Positions 16,942 to 26,166 are shown, counted from the stretch's first letter. The stretch: 42,671 bases of DNA from Desulfomicrobium sp. (GCA_024709365.1 JANJWV010000006.1:1-42671); one strand, 5' to 3'. Numbers and translations are program-made. The notes: generated from the sequence alone by a model not told the origin.

Positions 16942-19062
16942 ATGTTGATCAGGCTTTTGCGCTTCTTTCCCTTTCTTGCGTGGTTCCCCCTTTCCGCGCT
17001 GACGGTGCGGGCCGACCTCATGGCCGGCATCACCGGGGCCCTGATCCTGGTGCCCAAGGCCATGGCCTACGCCCAGCTCTCGGGCCTGCCCCTCTACTTC
17101 GGTCTCTACACGGCCTTCGTGCCGGCCATCGTCGGCGCCCTGTGGGGGTCGTCCCGGCAGCTCGCCACCGGGCCCGTGGCCATCGTCTCCCTGATGACGG
17201 CGGCCGCGGTCACGCCCCTGGCCGTGTCCAACACCCCGGAGTACATCGGCCTGGCCCTGCTGCTGACCTTCCTCGTGGGTCTCATCCAGCTGCTGCTGGG
17301 CGTGCTCAAGCTCGGGACCATCGTCAATTTCGTGTCCCACCCCGTGATCCTCGGGTTCATGAACGCCGCGGCCATCATCATCGGCCTGTCACAGCTGGAC
17401 CTGATCCTTGGCATCCCCAAGGGGCGCAGCGACTTTTTCCTCAAAGACATCTGGGAGATGCTGTGGCTCATTCCCCATGCGCACCTGCCCACCCTGGGCA
17501 TGGCCCTGCTGGGCCTGGCGCTGCTTCTCGGACTGAAGAGGATTCCCGCCCTGTCCAAGGCCGGCGTCCTCGTGGCCGTGGTCATCGCCACGCTGGTCAG
17601 CGCCCTGGTCGGGTACGACCAGAGGACCGGCGCCGTGCCCGGGGACATCGCCACCCCCCGCGCCCGCGAACTGGTCGCCCGCTACGAGGAGACCAACGAA
17701 CGCATGAAGGAGGTGGCCGCGGACATCGCCGACCTTTCGTCCCGCCAGCGGCAGGCGGACAAGGAGGGGCTGGTCTGGGTGGCCGCTGGCCTGCGGCATC
17801 AGGTCGAGCTGGCGAAGCTGGACATGCGCTCCCTGGAACGGAGGCACAACGAGCTGCTGCGCGGCGTGCGCCAGCTGCGCTTCGTGCGTCCCGCAGACAG
17901 GGAGGACGGGCCTCTGTACGAACAGGGCGCCTCGCCCGAGGGCATGGCCACGGACGGCCGCGCCTGGCACATCAAGAGCATCGAGCACGGCGCCATGAAG
18001 CTCGTGGGCGGCGGCGAGGTGGTGGGCGAGGTTCCGGCGGGCCTGCCGTCCCTGCAGATGCCTTCCCTGAACCTCGACGCGGCGCTGCAGCTTTTGTCCT
18101 CGGCGCTGATCATCGCCCTGGTGGCTTTCATGGAGTCCATCTCCATGGCCAAGGCCATGGCCAGCAAGGTCAGGCAGCACATCGACCCCAACCAGGAGCT
18201 CATCGGCCAGGGCCTGGCCAACATCGGCGGCTCCCTCTTCCAGGCCTACCCGGCCTGCGGGTCCTTCACCGGGTCGGCCATCAACCTCCAGGCCGGGGCC
18301 AGGACCGGCCTGGCCATGGTCTTTAACGGCTTCTTCGTGGCCGTGACCCTGCTTTTCTTCACTCCATGGCTTTTCCATCTGCCCAAGGCCATGCTGGCCG
18401 TGATCATCATCCTGGCCGTGGCCGGGCTGCTCACCCCCCACGCCTTCATCCACACCTGGAAGGCCAGCCGCAGCGACGGCGTCGTGGCCGCGACGACCTT
18501 CCTCGTGACCCTGCTGGCCGCGCCGCACCTGGACCGCGGCGTCATGGTCGGTGCGGCCCTGTCCATAGGGCTGTACCTCTACCGGAGCATGGCCCCGCGC
18601 GTGGCCATCCTCGGCCGCTACGCCGACGGGACCCTGCGCGACGTGCACGTGCACCCGACCCTGGCAACCTCGGACCAGGTCACGGTCATGCGCTTCGACG
18701 GGTCCCTCTATTTCGCCAACGTGGCGCACTTCGAGGACGCGGTGCTGAAGGCCGTGGCCGACCACCGCGAGGCGAGGTTCCTGCTCGTGGTCGGGGACGC
18801 CATCAACCATCTGGACTCATCGGGCGAGGAGATGCTGCAGAGCCTGGTGGGGCAGCTCAGGGAGGCGGGGGTGGAGCCCGTGTTTTCAGGGCTCAAGAAG
18901 CAGGTCCTGGACGTGATGCGCGCCACGGGCCTGTACGAGCGCATCGGCGACGAGAACATCTTCGCCACGGAATGTCAGGCCCTGAAGGCCATTTTCCGCC
19001 GCCTCGGGGAAACCGTCGAGGACGACGCCCTGTTCGCCCACGTCAAGGCCATGGTCTGCTGA
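16942..19062 (+). CDS. SulP family anion transporter with STAS domain and a central hydrophilic insertion
   Basis: This 706-residue inner-membrane protein belongs to the SulP sulfate/bicarbonate transporter family. The transmembrane core begins with the family signature around GALILVPKAMAYAQLSGLP (about 32-50). It resumes at 380 with ESISMAKAMASK and continues to about 550. The C-terminal STAS domain lies at about 575-690 and has the D625-S-S-G motif. Between about residues 227 and 355 is an extra, largely helical charged segment, rich in Glu, Arg and Ala, with coiled-coil character. It interrupts the normal link before GEVPAGLPS. ATG 16942 has AAGGA eight bases upstream; a longer frame starts at 16882. 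Substrate is probably sulfate, but bicarbonate or another anion is possible. Confidence 0.92.
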   Translation: MLIRLLRFFPFLAWFPLSALTVRADLMAGITGALILVPKAMAYAQLSGLPLYFGLYTAFVPAIVGALWGSSRQLATGPVAIVSLMTAAAVTPLAVSNTPEYIGLALLLTFLVGLIQLLLGVLKLGTIVNFVSHPVILGFMNAAAIIIGLSQLDLILGIPKGRSDFFLKDIWEMLWLIPHAHLPTLGMALLGLALLLGLKRIPALSKAGVLVAVVIATLVSALVGYDQRTGAVPGDIATPRARELVARYEETNERMKEVAADIADLSSRQRQADKEGLVWVAAGLRHQVELAKLDMRSLERRHNELLRGVRQLRFVRPADREDGPLYEQGASPEGMATDGRAWHIKSIEHGAMKLVGGGEVVGEVPAGLPSLQMPSLNLDAALQLLSSALIIALVAFMESISMAKAMASKVRQHIDPNQELIGQGLANIGGSLFQAYPACGSFTGSAINLQAGARTGLAMVFNGFFVAVTLLFFTPWLFHLPKAMLAVIIILAVAGLLTPHAFIHTWKASRSDGVVAATTFLVTLLAAPHLDRGVMVGAALSIGLYLYRSMAPRVAILGRYADGTLRDVHVHPTLATSDQVTVMRFDGSLYFANVAHFEDAVLKAVADHREARFLLVVGDAINHLDSSGEEMLQSLVGQLREAGVEPVFSGLKKQVLDVMRATGLYERIGDENIFATECQALKAIFRRLGETVEDDALFAHVKAMVC

Positions 19063-19088
19063 CCGGGAGAATCCTTCGGACCGCTACG

Positions 19089-19120
19089 AACGGGGCGTCG
19101 GCTTGGCCGGCGTCCCGTTT
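19089..19120. terminator. intrinsic terminator between SulP and the helicase
   Basis: A 14-bp stem (19089-19102 and 19106-19119), with two G-U pairs in the plus-strand RNA, closes a three-base loop. Only a few T follow. It lies between two convergent genes. Confidence 0.65.
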
Positions 19121-19122
19121 CG

Positions 19123-21294
19123 TCATTCCAGTTCGACGAAATCCTCGATGATGAGCTTGAGCCCGAAGCCGGGGAAGTTGATCTTGTACTTGTTGGGCTC
19201 CACCCGCTGCACGACCTTGCCCCGTCCGAAGATCTTGTGGCGGGCGTAGGTGCCCTGGACCGGCGTGTGGCCCTCGGCCTTGGCGCGGGGCGGATCCTGG
19301 CCGGGGAAGTCCTCGGCGCAGGTCGCGTGCGTCCTGGTTGCCTGCTGGACCGGCTGACGGGGCGGCGCGACCGTCTGCAGCCCGACGCCGCCGGTGAACT
19401 GCTCCCGGTAGCGGGACAGCAGGTGCGCGGGGATGTCCTGCAGGAAGGGGCTGACCCGGGCCGGGGTGGTGGCAGCGAGCTCCCGGCTGTAGAGAGTCTC
19501 GGGGGAGAAGAGGGTCAGGCTGTCGCGGGCCCGGGTGCAGGCCACGTACAAGAGGCGCCGCTCCTCCTCGAAGTCGTCGTTGTCGTTCATGGCGTGGCGC
19601 GAGGGGAAGCGGTCCTCCACCAGATCGATGACCAGCACCGCGTCCCACTCCAGGCCCTTGGCCGAGTGCACCGTGGACAGGGTCACGGCCTGGCCGCGGG
19701 CCTCCTCGGCGTCGGGGCTGTCGAGGCTCAGGTCGCCCAGGAAGGAGGGGATGTCTTCGTAGCCCAGCGCGATCTGGGTCAGCTCCTCCAGGCCCGCCTC
19801 GCGGCGCGGGTAGTCGTCGGGGAACCGCTCCTTCATGACGGGCAGGTAGTAGTCGAGCACGAAGGTGATGGCCGTGGCGGGCCGCATGACCTGGGTGCGC
19901 AGGGTGTCCAGCACGCGCAGGAGGTCGTCCAGCTCCGGCTTCTTGGTCCGCTGCGCCTTGAGAAAGGTCTGGTCGTTGATCATGGCCGCGTGGTGGATCT
20001 TCTGGGAGCTCTTGGGCCCGATGCCCGGCACGTTGCCGAGCACGCGCTGCCAGGCCGGCAGGTCCGAGGCGTTCAGCCCCAGGCGCAGGCAGGCCAGCAC
20101 GTCCTTGATGTGCGCCGCCTCGGAGAACTTGATGCCGCCGTACTTGCGGAACGGCAGGGCGATCTTGTTCAGTTCCACTTCCACATGGTAGGATTGATAC
20201 CCCGCCCGGAAGAGCACGGCGATCTGGTCCAGGGGGTAGGTGCGGGCCAGTTCGGTGATCTTGGCCGTGACCAGGCGGGCCTGGCTGCGGTCCGAGAAGG
20301 GCAGGACGTGTTCGGGCAGGCGCGAGTCCGTGCGTTCGGAGAAGAGGCGCTTGCAGAACTTGTCGCGGAAGCCGTCGAGGATGGCGTTGGTCAGCTCCAG
20401 GATGGGCTGGGTGGAGCGGTAGTTCTGCTCCAGCTTGACGACCCTGGCGCCGGGGAAGGTCTTGGGGAAATCCAGGATGTTCTTCACGTTGGCGCCGCGG
20501 AAGGCGTAGATGGACTGGGCGTCGTCGCCCACGGCCATGACGTTGGGCCGCTCGTCGCCGGGCCTGGTCAGCAGGCGCACCAGCCGGGCCTGGACCAGGT
20601 TGGTGTCCTGGTATTCGTCGACCATGATGTGCGAGATGGACGAGGTCACGGCCTCGCGCACGTGCTGGTGGTCGCTCAGCAGCCGCTCCAGCAGGAAGAG
20701 CAGGTCGTCGTAGTCCAGCAGCCCGCATTCGGCCTTGATGCGCTCGTATTCCTCGATGAGCCGCGTCAGGTCGTCCTCGTACGTGCCGAGGTGGTAGGCC
20801 TCCTGGCGCAGGACCTGGGACAGGGGCAGCTCCTTGTTGCGGCTCTTGCTGTACAGGCCCAGGATCGTGGCCCGCTTGGGGAACTTGCGGTCCCCGCGGC
20901 CGATGCGCAGCCGGTCCTTGGCCTGGCCCAGGATGTCCTCGCCGTCGCCGCGGTCCATGACGGTGGCGCCGCGTTCGAAGCCCAGCAGGCCTGCGTACTG
21001 CTTGAGCAGGGAATAGGCGAAACCGTGGAAGGTGCCGCCGCGCACGCCGCCCAGGCCCTGGTGGCCCAGGAGCGCCTCGGCGCGGTGCAGCATTTCCGAC
21101 GAGGCCTTGCGGGTGAAGGTCAGCAGCAGGATTTCGAACGGGGAAACCCCGGACTCGACCAGTCTGGCCAGGCGGTAGACAACGGTGCGGGTCTTGCCCG
21201 AGCCTGCGCCGGCGATGACCAGGACCGGGCCGTCCAGGGTGGTGGCGGCCTCGTACTGGGCCAGATTGAGATCGTTTTCGTAGTCGATGTGCAT
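19123..21294 (-). CDS. UvrD/PcrA-type ATP-dependent DNA helicase
   Basis: This 723-residue superfamily 1A helicase is expected to unwind DNA during repair and to clear proteins from DNA. Motif Ia region and Walker A are present (AGAGSGKT at 28-35), followed by LTFTRKASSEM, Walker B VDEYQDTN, GDDAQSIYAFRGA, QNYRSTQPIL, TVHSAKGLEWD and LYVACTRARDSL. The C-terminus (HKIFGRGKVVQRVEPNKYKI) resembles the Tudor-like domain by which PcrA/UvrD binds RNA polymerase. That hints at transcription-coupled repair. The linker before it is rich in Pro, Gln and Ala. UvrD, PcrA and Rep cannot be told apart safely by eye. The start lies five bases after the stop of the upstream phosphodiesterase gene, so the two are co-transcribed. 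Confidence 0.93.
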   Translation of the reverse strand: MHIDYENDLNLAQYEAATTLDGPVLVIAGAGSGKTRTVVYRLARLVESGVSPFEILLLTFTRKASSEMLHRAEALLGHQGLGGVRGGTFHGFAYSLLKQYAGLLGFERGATVMDRGDGEDILGQAKDRLRIGRGDRKFPKRATILGLYSKSRNKELPLSQVLRQEAYHLGTYEDDLTRLIEEYERIKAECGLLDYDDLLFLLERLLSDHQHVREAVTSSISHIMVDEYQDTNLVQARLVRLLTRPGDERPNVMAVGDDAQSIYAFRGANVKNILDFPKTFPGARVVKLEQNYRSTQPILELTNAILDGFRDKFCKRLFSERTDSRLPEHVLPFSDRSQARLVTAKITELARTYPLDQIAVLFRAGYQSYHVEVELNKIALPFRKYGGIKFSEAAHIKDVLACLRLGLNASDLPAWQRVLGNVPGIGPKSSQKIHHAAMINDQTFLKAQRTKKPELDDLLRVLDTLRTQVMRPATAITFVLDYYLPVMKERFPDDYPRREAGLEELTQIALGYEDIPSFLGDLSLDSPDAEEARGQAVTLSTVHSAKGLEWDAVLVIDLVEDRFPSRHAMNDNDDFEEERRLLYVACTRARDSLTLFSPETLYSRELAATTPARVSPFLQDIPAHLLSRYREQFTGGVGLQTVAPPRQPVQQATRTHATCAEDFPGQDPPRAKAEGHTPVQGTYARHKIFGRGKVVQRVEPNKYKINFPGFGLKLIIEDFVELE

Positions 21295-21299
21295 GGGTC

Positions 21300-22604
21300 T
21301 CAGTTCCCCAGGATGGAGGCGGGGAGGCCGTAATGTTCGAGAATCAGGCGGCCGACGTCCGTGGGCGTGCGCGCGTCTTCGCCCATGGAGTCGAAGAAGA
21401 ACACGTCGTCGGCCGTATGCATGCCCTGGCGTCCGAAGTGTCCGAAGACGCCCTGGCGCCCGAATTTGCCCTTGAGGTCGAATCCCGCCTCAGGGATCAG
21501 CACCAGGTCCGGAGCCAGGTGGGCCAGTGGGCCGCCGTAGAGGTCGGACCCGCGCAGGACGCTGCGCACGACCCTTCGCCCTTGCCAGGTCAGGGCGGGC
21601 AGGGCGCGGATCAGCTCCCGGGCCAGCCCTTCGGCCTCGGGCCTGGTCAGATTGCCGCGGGCGAAGCGCTCTTTGGTGTGCAGGTAGATGCGTCCGGGGT
21701 CAAGGGCGAAGGCCTTGGTGCCGGGGCCAATGGCGTCCGTGTCCCACTCGCTCGCCGGGACGCGGGACAGGCGCAGTAGACCCGCCTCCCGCAACCAGGC
21801 GTTGAGGTCCACTTCCTGTACGAGGGAAGTGAACCCGTGGTCGGCCATGATGACGAGGCGTTTTGGCTCGGGCAGGGCGTCGTACAGGTCCAGCACCCTC
21901 CCGACGAGCCGGTCCCAGGCGGCCATGAAGCGCAGGGCCTCGGTGCGCCATGGGTGGAAGGGCTCCGTCAGCGCCGGGAAGAGGAAGTGCCCCAAACGGT
22001 CCGTTTCCGTCAGCACGAGGAAGAAGAGGTCCCAGGACATGTCCGGCCACAGGAGGTCCAGGGCCTTTTCCCGGCAGGCCAGGGAGCGGTGGAGCTCCTC
22101 CAGCAGGAAAACCGGGTCCGCGGCCCCGCGCACGGTGTCGGCCTCGACCGTGTAGCCGTGGTCGGCCAGGATGCCCGCCAGGGCCGGAGGGTGGACGGCG
22201 CCTTCCAGGGAGTGGGCCGGGAATCCCGCCACGAGCATGGCCCGCATGGGCCTCACCGGGGCCAGGTTGGGCATGTTCACGACCTTGGGGAAGAGCCCGG
22301 CCTCGGCCAGCCGCTCGAAGATGGTCGGCCCGTGCACATGGGTGAAATCCGTGAAGCGCAGTTCGTAGGTCTGCGGGTCCATGTGCGTGAAGCCGAAGAC
22401 GCCATGATGGCCCGGGGGAGACGCGGTGAACATGCTGGTCCAGTTCACGGGCGAGAGTTCGGGCAACTCGGCGGAAATGGCCTTGCAGTGCGGCGAGCCG
22501 ACGATGGCGGAGAGGTTCGGCAGCAGCCCCTGGGCGCACAGCGTGCCGGCCAGGGACCAGGGCAGGCCGTCCAGGCCCAGGAAAACCAGTCGGGAGGAAT
22601 GCAT
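21300..22604 (-). CDS. alkaline-phosphatase superfamily phosphodiesterase/nucleotide pyrophosphatase
   Basis: This 434-residue protein belongs to the type I phosphodiesterase/nucleotide pyrophosphatase branch of the alkaline phosphatase superfamily. Metal-site landmarks appear in order: FLGLDGLPW near the N-terminus, the nucleophile region NWTSMFTASPPGHHGVFGF, TETDRLGHFLF, MADHGF and finally the histidine in RQGMHTADD. No signal peptide is visible, which suggests a cytoplasmic enzyme. The substrate is unknown. ATG 22604 fits the family N-terminus, although no clear ribosome site precedes it. The helicase gene begins five bases after its stop, an odd partnership. It is divergent from tpx. Confidence 0.87.
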   Translation of the reverse strand: MHSSRLVFLGLDGLPWSLAGTLCAQGLLPNLSAIVGSPHCKAISAELPELSPVNWTSMFTASPPGHHGVFGFTHMDPQTYELRFTDFTHVHGPTIFERLAEAGLFPKVVNMPNLAPVRPMRAMLVAGFPAHSLEGAVHPPALAGILADHGYTVEADTVRGAADPVFLLEELHRSLACREKALDLLWPDMSWDLFFLVLTETDRLGHFLFPALTEPFHPWRTEALRFMAAWDRLVGRVLDLYDALPEPKRLVIMADHGFTSLVQEVDLNAWLREAGLLRLSRVPASEWDTDAIGPGTKAFALDPGRIYLHTKERFARGNLTRPEAEGLARELIRALPALTWQGRRVVRSVLRGSDLYGGPLAHLAPDLVLIPEAGFDLKGKFGRQGVFGHFGRQGMHTADDVFFFDSMGEDARTPTDVGRLILEHYGLPASILGN

Positions 22605-22801
22605 GGGGGCGGTGTAGCAGGGGGCGGGGTCGTTGGCCAGACGGGAAAACCGGGGCGCCCGGCGGAGGAATTTCGAACAAAATGTGCTTCCCCCCTTGCG
22701 CATGAGCCCCAAGATATTAGAAAGCAAACTATTATCAATCGGCCCCGGAGGCCCCGCCCTGTCATGCGGGACGCACCGGAGCGCAACAACGGGAGCAAGC
22801 A

Positions 22802-23317
<516 letters not shown>

Positions 23318-23367
23318 TCACGTTTCAGCGTATCACTCAACACTCCACACCACGAGGAAGGTGACCC

Positions 23368-23874
23368 ATGCTCAGTCCCAAGATGGAAAAAGCCCTGAAC
23401 GAACAGATCAACGCGGAAATGTTCTCCGCCTACCTCTACCTGGCAATGGTGGCCTACTTCCAGGACAAGAACCTGAGCGGCTTCGCCAACTGGATGACCG
23501 TCCAGAACCAGGAGGAGACGTTCCACGCCATGAAGTTCTTCAAGTACGTCGCCGAGCGCGGCGGGCGCGTGACGCTGGGCGCCATCGACAAGCCCCAGTT
23601 CGAGTGGGAGAGCCCCCTGGCGGCCATGGAGGCGGCCCAGAAGCACGAGGCCTACATCACCGGCCGCATCAACGACCTCATGAACCTGGCCATCAAGGAA
23701 AAGGACCACGCCACGGCCAACTTCCTGAACTGGTTCGTGGCGGAACAGGTCGAGGAGGAGGACAGCGTGAACGAGGTCGTGCAGAAGCTGCGCCTCCTGG
23801 GCTCCGACGGCGGTGGCCTGTTCATGATGGACCGCGATATGGCCACCCGCGTCTTCACCCCTCCGGTGGAATAG
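23368..23874 (+). CDS. ftn: ferritin (non-heme, FtnA type)
   Basis: This 168-residue iron-storage protein oxidises Fe(II) and stores it in a 24-subunit shell. Ferroxidase ligands are visible: E17, E50 and H53 in QEETFHAMK, and further glutamates around 94 and 127-131. The length and the start MLSPKMEKALNEQINAEM match bacterial ferritin rather than bacterioferritin, and there is no heme-binding methionine position. GAGGAAGGTG lies upstream of the ATG. The position next to tpx makes iron and peroxide control a likely joint function. Confidence 0.95.
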   Translation: MLSPKMEKALNEQINAEMFSAYLYLAMVAYFQDKNLSGFANWMTVQNQEETFHAMKFFKYVAERGGRVTLGAIDKPQFEWESPLAAMEAAQKHEAYITGRINDLMNLAIKEKDHATANFLNWFVAEQVEEEDSVNEVVQKLRLLGSDGGGLFMMDRDMATRVFTPPVE

Positions 23875-23897
23875 GGGACGGGACGATCTGCCCCGCC

Positions 23898-23926
23898 GAG
23901 CGGCCCTTTCCCGCAAGGGGCCGCTC
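23898..23926 (+). terminator. hairpin after ferritin
   Basis: GAGCGGCCC (23898-23906) pairs with GGGCCGCTC (23918-23926) around an 11-base loop. No T run follows, so it may be an mRNA-end stabiliser or a weak terminator. Confidence 0.45.
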
Positions 23927-23936
23927 ACGAAATGCA

Positions 23937-23964
23937 TTGACAACCTGCTGACGGCGGCAATAGA
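23937..23964 (+). promoter_or_regulatory. probable promoter upstream of the DUF2062 gene
   Basis: A perfect -35, TTGACA (23937-23942), is followed 16 bases later by AATAGA (23959-23964), a 3 of 6 match to the -10. The transcript would start near 23971 and meet the T run at 24023-24029 after about 59 bases. Confidence 0.5.
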
Positions 23965-23998
23965 CCGGCCGCAGCAGTCATACCCTCGTCCTCGTGAA

Positions 23999-24029
23999 GG
24001 CAGGCTGGGTTTCCCGGCCGCCTTTTTTT
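23999..24029 (+). terminator. terminator-like hairpin just before the DUF2062 start
   Basis: A stem of about ten pairs, with one bulge and one G-U, closes on TTT. It is followed by seven T, ending 10 bases before the ATG at 24040. It may end a short RNA of about 60 bases or act as an attenuator. Confidence 0.65.
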
Positions 24030-24039
24030 ATGTGAGTCC

Positions 24040-24549
24040 ATGGAAAGAATCTGGGTCAAGATCGCTCGCCTGAGCCGCTACACCTACCTACGCATCGTGC
24101 GCATCAAGGCGCCGGCCGAATCCATCGCTCTGGGCCTGGCCCTGGGGGTATTCGCCGGGGCCCTGCCGTTTCTCTCCCTGCAGATGGTCATCGCCGCGGC
24201 CCTGGCCCTGCTTCTGCGCGGGAACGTCATCGCCGCCGCCCTCGGGACGTGGTGGACCAACCCGTTCAACTGGCCCATCATCTTTCCGCTCTTTTACCTC
24301 CTCGGCAAAGTCTTCGTGCCTGCCGACGTCACGCCCCTGAGCATCGGCGAGCTCATTCATCTGCCCCTGCTGGAGCTCCTGCAGAGAGGGTGGCAGTGGC
24401 TGCTCATCACCACCCTGGGCGGAGTCATCGCCGGCATCCCCATGTCCATCGTGACCTATTTCATCACCCTGCGCGCCGTACGCATCTTTCACGACAGGCG
24501 CGCCAAGCGGAAGCTGGAGCGCCAGCGTCGGGTCCTGCACCGTGGCTAG
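24040..24549 (+). CDS. DUF2062 membrane protein
   Basis: This 169-residue integral membrane protein matches the DUF2062 family, whose function is not established. Hydrophobic segments lie at about 28-60, 75-92 and 118-146. The family feature GTWWTNPFNWPIIFPLFYLLG is visible at about 68-88. The C-terminus is strongly basic. The ribosome site is weak, and a terminator-like hairpin lies directly upstream. The stop overlaps the rsmA start by eight bases, so the two are translationally linked. Confidence 0.88.
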   Translation: MERIWVKIARLSRYTYLRIVRIKAPAESIALGLALGVFAGALPFLSLQMVIAAALALLLRGNVIAAALGTWWTNPFNWPIIFPLFYLLGKVFVPADVTPLSIGELIHLPLLELLQRGWQWLLITTLGGVIAGIPMSIVTYFITLRAVRIFHDRRAKRKLERQRRVLHRG

Positions 24550-25363
24550 TTCCGGGTTTTCCCAGCCCAAGAGGTCTCTGGGCCAGAATTTTCTGTCCGA
24601 CCCCAACATCTGCCGGCGCATCGTGGCCGCGGCGGAGCTCGGTCCCGCAGACCCGGTCCTGGAGATCGGGCCCGGGCGGGGGGCCCTGACCAGCGTCCTG
24701 GCCGGGCACGCCGGTCCGGTCATGGCCCTGGAGAAGGATTCGCAGCTGGTGCGGTTCATCCGGCAGGAATTTCCGCGCGTCGGGGTGGTGCATGCCGACG
24801 GCCTCGAATTCTGCTGGGAGGGCACGGGCGGGCTGCCCGGCCTGACCATCGTCGGCAACCTGCCCTACAACGTGGCTTCGCCCATGATCTGGGAGATGGT
24901 CCATCGCTGCCTCGCCTGGAAGACCATGCTCTTCATGGTCCAGAAGGAGGTGGCCCTGCGGCTCACGGCCCAGTCCGGGAGCCGGACCTACGGCGCCCTT
25001 TCGGCCTGGGTCGGCAATTTCGTGCGGGCCGAGTACGTGTTCACCGTCCCGCCGCACGTCTTCACCCCGCGCCCCAAGGTCGACTCGGCCATCGTGCGCT
25101 TCAGGCCCCGGCCCGACCCGGCCCGGGAGGAAGCAGCGGCCCTCTCGCGCCTGCTCAAGATTCTGTTTCAGCAACGCCGCAAGCAGCTCGGAACCATCCT
25201 CAAGGCGCACTGGACCGAAGCCGTTGAACGGTGGTGCGAACAGGCGGGCGTCGACCGGCGCGTCCGGCCCGAGGATCTGGGACCCGACCTGCTGCGCTCG
25301 CTGGCTCCGCTGGTCGGGTGCGAAATGGGGGGGCAGCGGGACCCGAAAAGCCCGCGAGCGTAG
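24542..25363 (+). CDS. rsmA: 16S rRNA (A1518/A1519) dimethyltransferase
   Basis: This 273-residue SAM-dependent enzyme (KsgA) dimethylates two adjacent adenines near the 3' end of 16S rRNA and checks small-subunit maturation. Landmarks: GQNFLSD at 14-20, the SAM-binding LEIGPGRGALT at 40-50, the catalytic NLPYN at 106-110, and TPRPKVDSAIV further on. The start is GTG at 24542, within the end of the DUF2062 gene. Other starts would remove the conserved N-terminus. The C-terminus ends in a short basic tail. Confidence 0.95.
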   Translation: MASSGFSQPKRSLGQNFLSDPNICRRIVAAAELGPADPVLEIGPGRGALTSVLAGHAGPVMALEKDSQLVRFIRQEFPRVGVVHADGLEFCWEGTGGLPGLTIVGNLPYNVASPMIWEMVHRCLAWKTMLFMVQKEVALRLTAQSGSRTYGALSAWVGNFVRAEYVFTVPPHVFTPRPKVDSAIVRFRPRPDPAREEAAALSRLLKILFQQRRKQLGTILKAHWTEAVERWCEQAGVDRRVRPEDLGPDLLRSLAPLVGCEMGGQRDPKSPRA

Positions 25364-25634
25364 GTATTGCCTGTATTTTTGGAAAATTGACTTGACTTTG
25401 CCATGGAAATTCTGTTTGCCTGCGCTCTGAGCGTTTGCGCCGGAAACCTAGGCTGTAATTGGCTTCAGGCATCTGGACATGGTCCTCTTCTTCCAGTAGG
25501 GAGGAGCGCATTCGCATCTGGGATTTTTTCGAATCAGGCTGGTTGTACCACATGTTGACGGCTGCGGGGTGCATGAGGCTTCTGGAGAGTCTCTCCGTGT
25601 CCGTTTGGTGAATTACTGCAAAGGAGGAAGACTG
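25364..25634 (+). other. long gap before HU
   Basis: This 271-base gap holds two overlapping TTGACT elements (25387-25397) but no convincing -10, some AT-rich sequence, and a TTTTTT at about 25524. It probably contains the HU promoter and a long leader. I see no gene in it. Confidence 0.3.
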
Positions 25635-25907
25635 ATGACGAAAGCTGAATTGGTTGCCAAGATGGCGGAAAAGGCTGGATTGACCAAGGCGAACGCCGAA
25701 CGTGCCCTTACCGAATTTCTGAAGGCCGTCCAGGAGACCCTGGTGACCGAAAAGAAGATGACCCTGACCGGCTTCGGCACCTTCGTGGTCGAAGAGCGCC
25801 AGGCTCGCACCGGCCGCAATCCCCGCACCGGCGAAGAACTGAAGATTCCCGCCTGCAAGGTCGTCAAGTTTCGCCCCGGCAAGGAACTCAAGGACGCGAT
25901 CAAGTAA
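25635..25907 (+). CDS. HU family DNA-binding protein
   Basis: This 90-residue nucleoid protein binds and bends DNA without strong sequence preference. The family signature GFGTFVVEERQARTGRNPRTGE sits at about 46-67 and forms the DNA-binding beta arm with the conserved Pro. ATG 25635 has AAGGAGGA about seven bases upstream. The longer frame from 25569 is not needed. HU-alpha, HU-beta and IHF cannot be separated with certainty, but the sequence is closer to HU. A small membrane-protein gene starts 22 bases downstream. Confidence 0.95.
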   Translation: MTKAELVAKMAEKAGLTKANAERALTEFLKAVQETLVTEKKMTLTGFGTFVVEERQARTGRNPRTGEELKIPACKVVKFRPGKELKDAIK

Positions 25908-25929
25908 GACCGTCAAGGGGGACTGACTT

Positions 25930-26103
25930 ATGATGCTGCACGGGGAAACTGTTCAAAGCCCATTGCCCCAGGATCTTCCCTGGTGGCAGCCTGATCATGC
26001 CATCTTTTTCGGAGTTCTCTACGCCGTTCTGTTCATTATCGGAAGCGGCGTGGGCGTTGTCATCCTCAAGTCTCTCGCCGAGACCATCAAGGAAAAGATG
26101 TAG
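25930..26103 (+). CDS. 57-residue single-span membrane protein
   Basis: The protein begins MMLHGETVQSPLPQDLPWW and has one hydrophobic segment at about 25-47 (IFFGVLYAVLFIIGSGVGVVI). It ends in a charged cytoplasmic-type tail (KSLAETIKEKM). AAGGGGG lies eight bases before the first ATG. I do not recognise a function. It lies between HU and the rpsU operon and ends at a strong terminator, so it is probably transcribed with HU. Confidence 0.75.
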   Translation: MMLHGETVQSPLPQDLPWWQPDHAIFFGVLYAVLFIIGSGVGVVILKSLAETIKEKM

Positions 26104-26126
26104 CAGCCTGATTTTCGGAGCTTTTC

Positions 26127-26152
26127 AAGGGCGCCACGGCGCCCTTTTCTTT
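26127..26152 (+). terminator. intrinsic terminator after the small membrane protein
   Basis: Arms AAGGGCGC (26127-26134) and GCGCCCTT (26139-26146) form an 8-9 bp stem. A T-rich tail (TTCTTTT) follows. Confidence 0.85.
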
Positions 26153-26166
26153 TGCGCTAATTTTTC

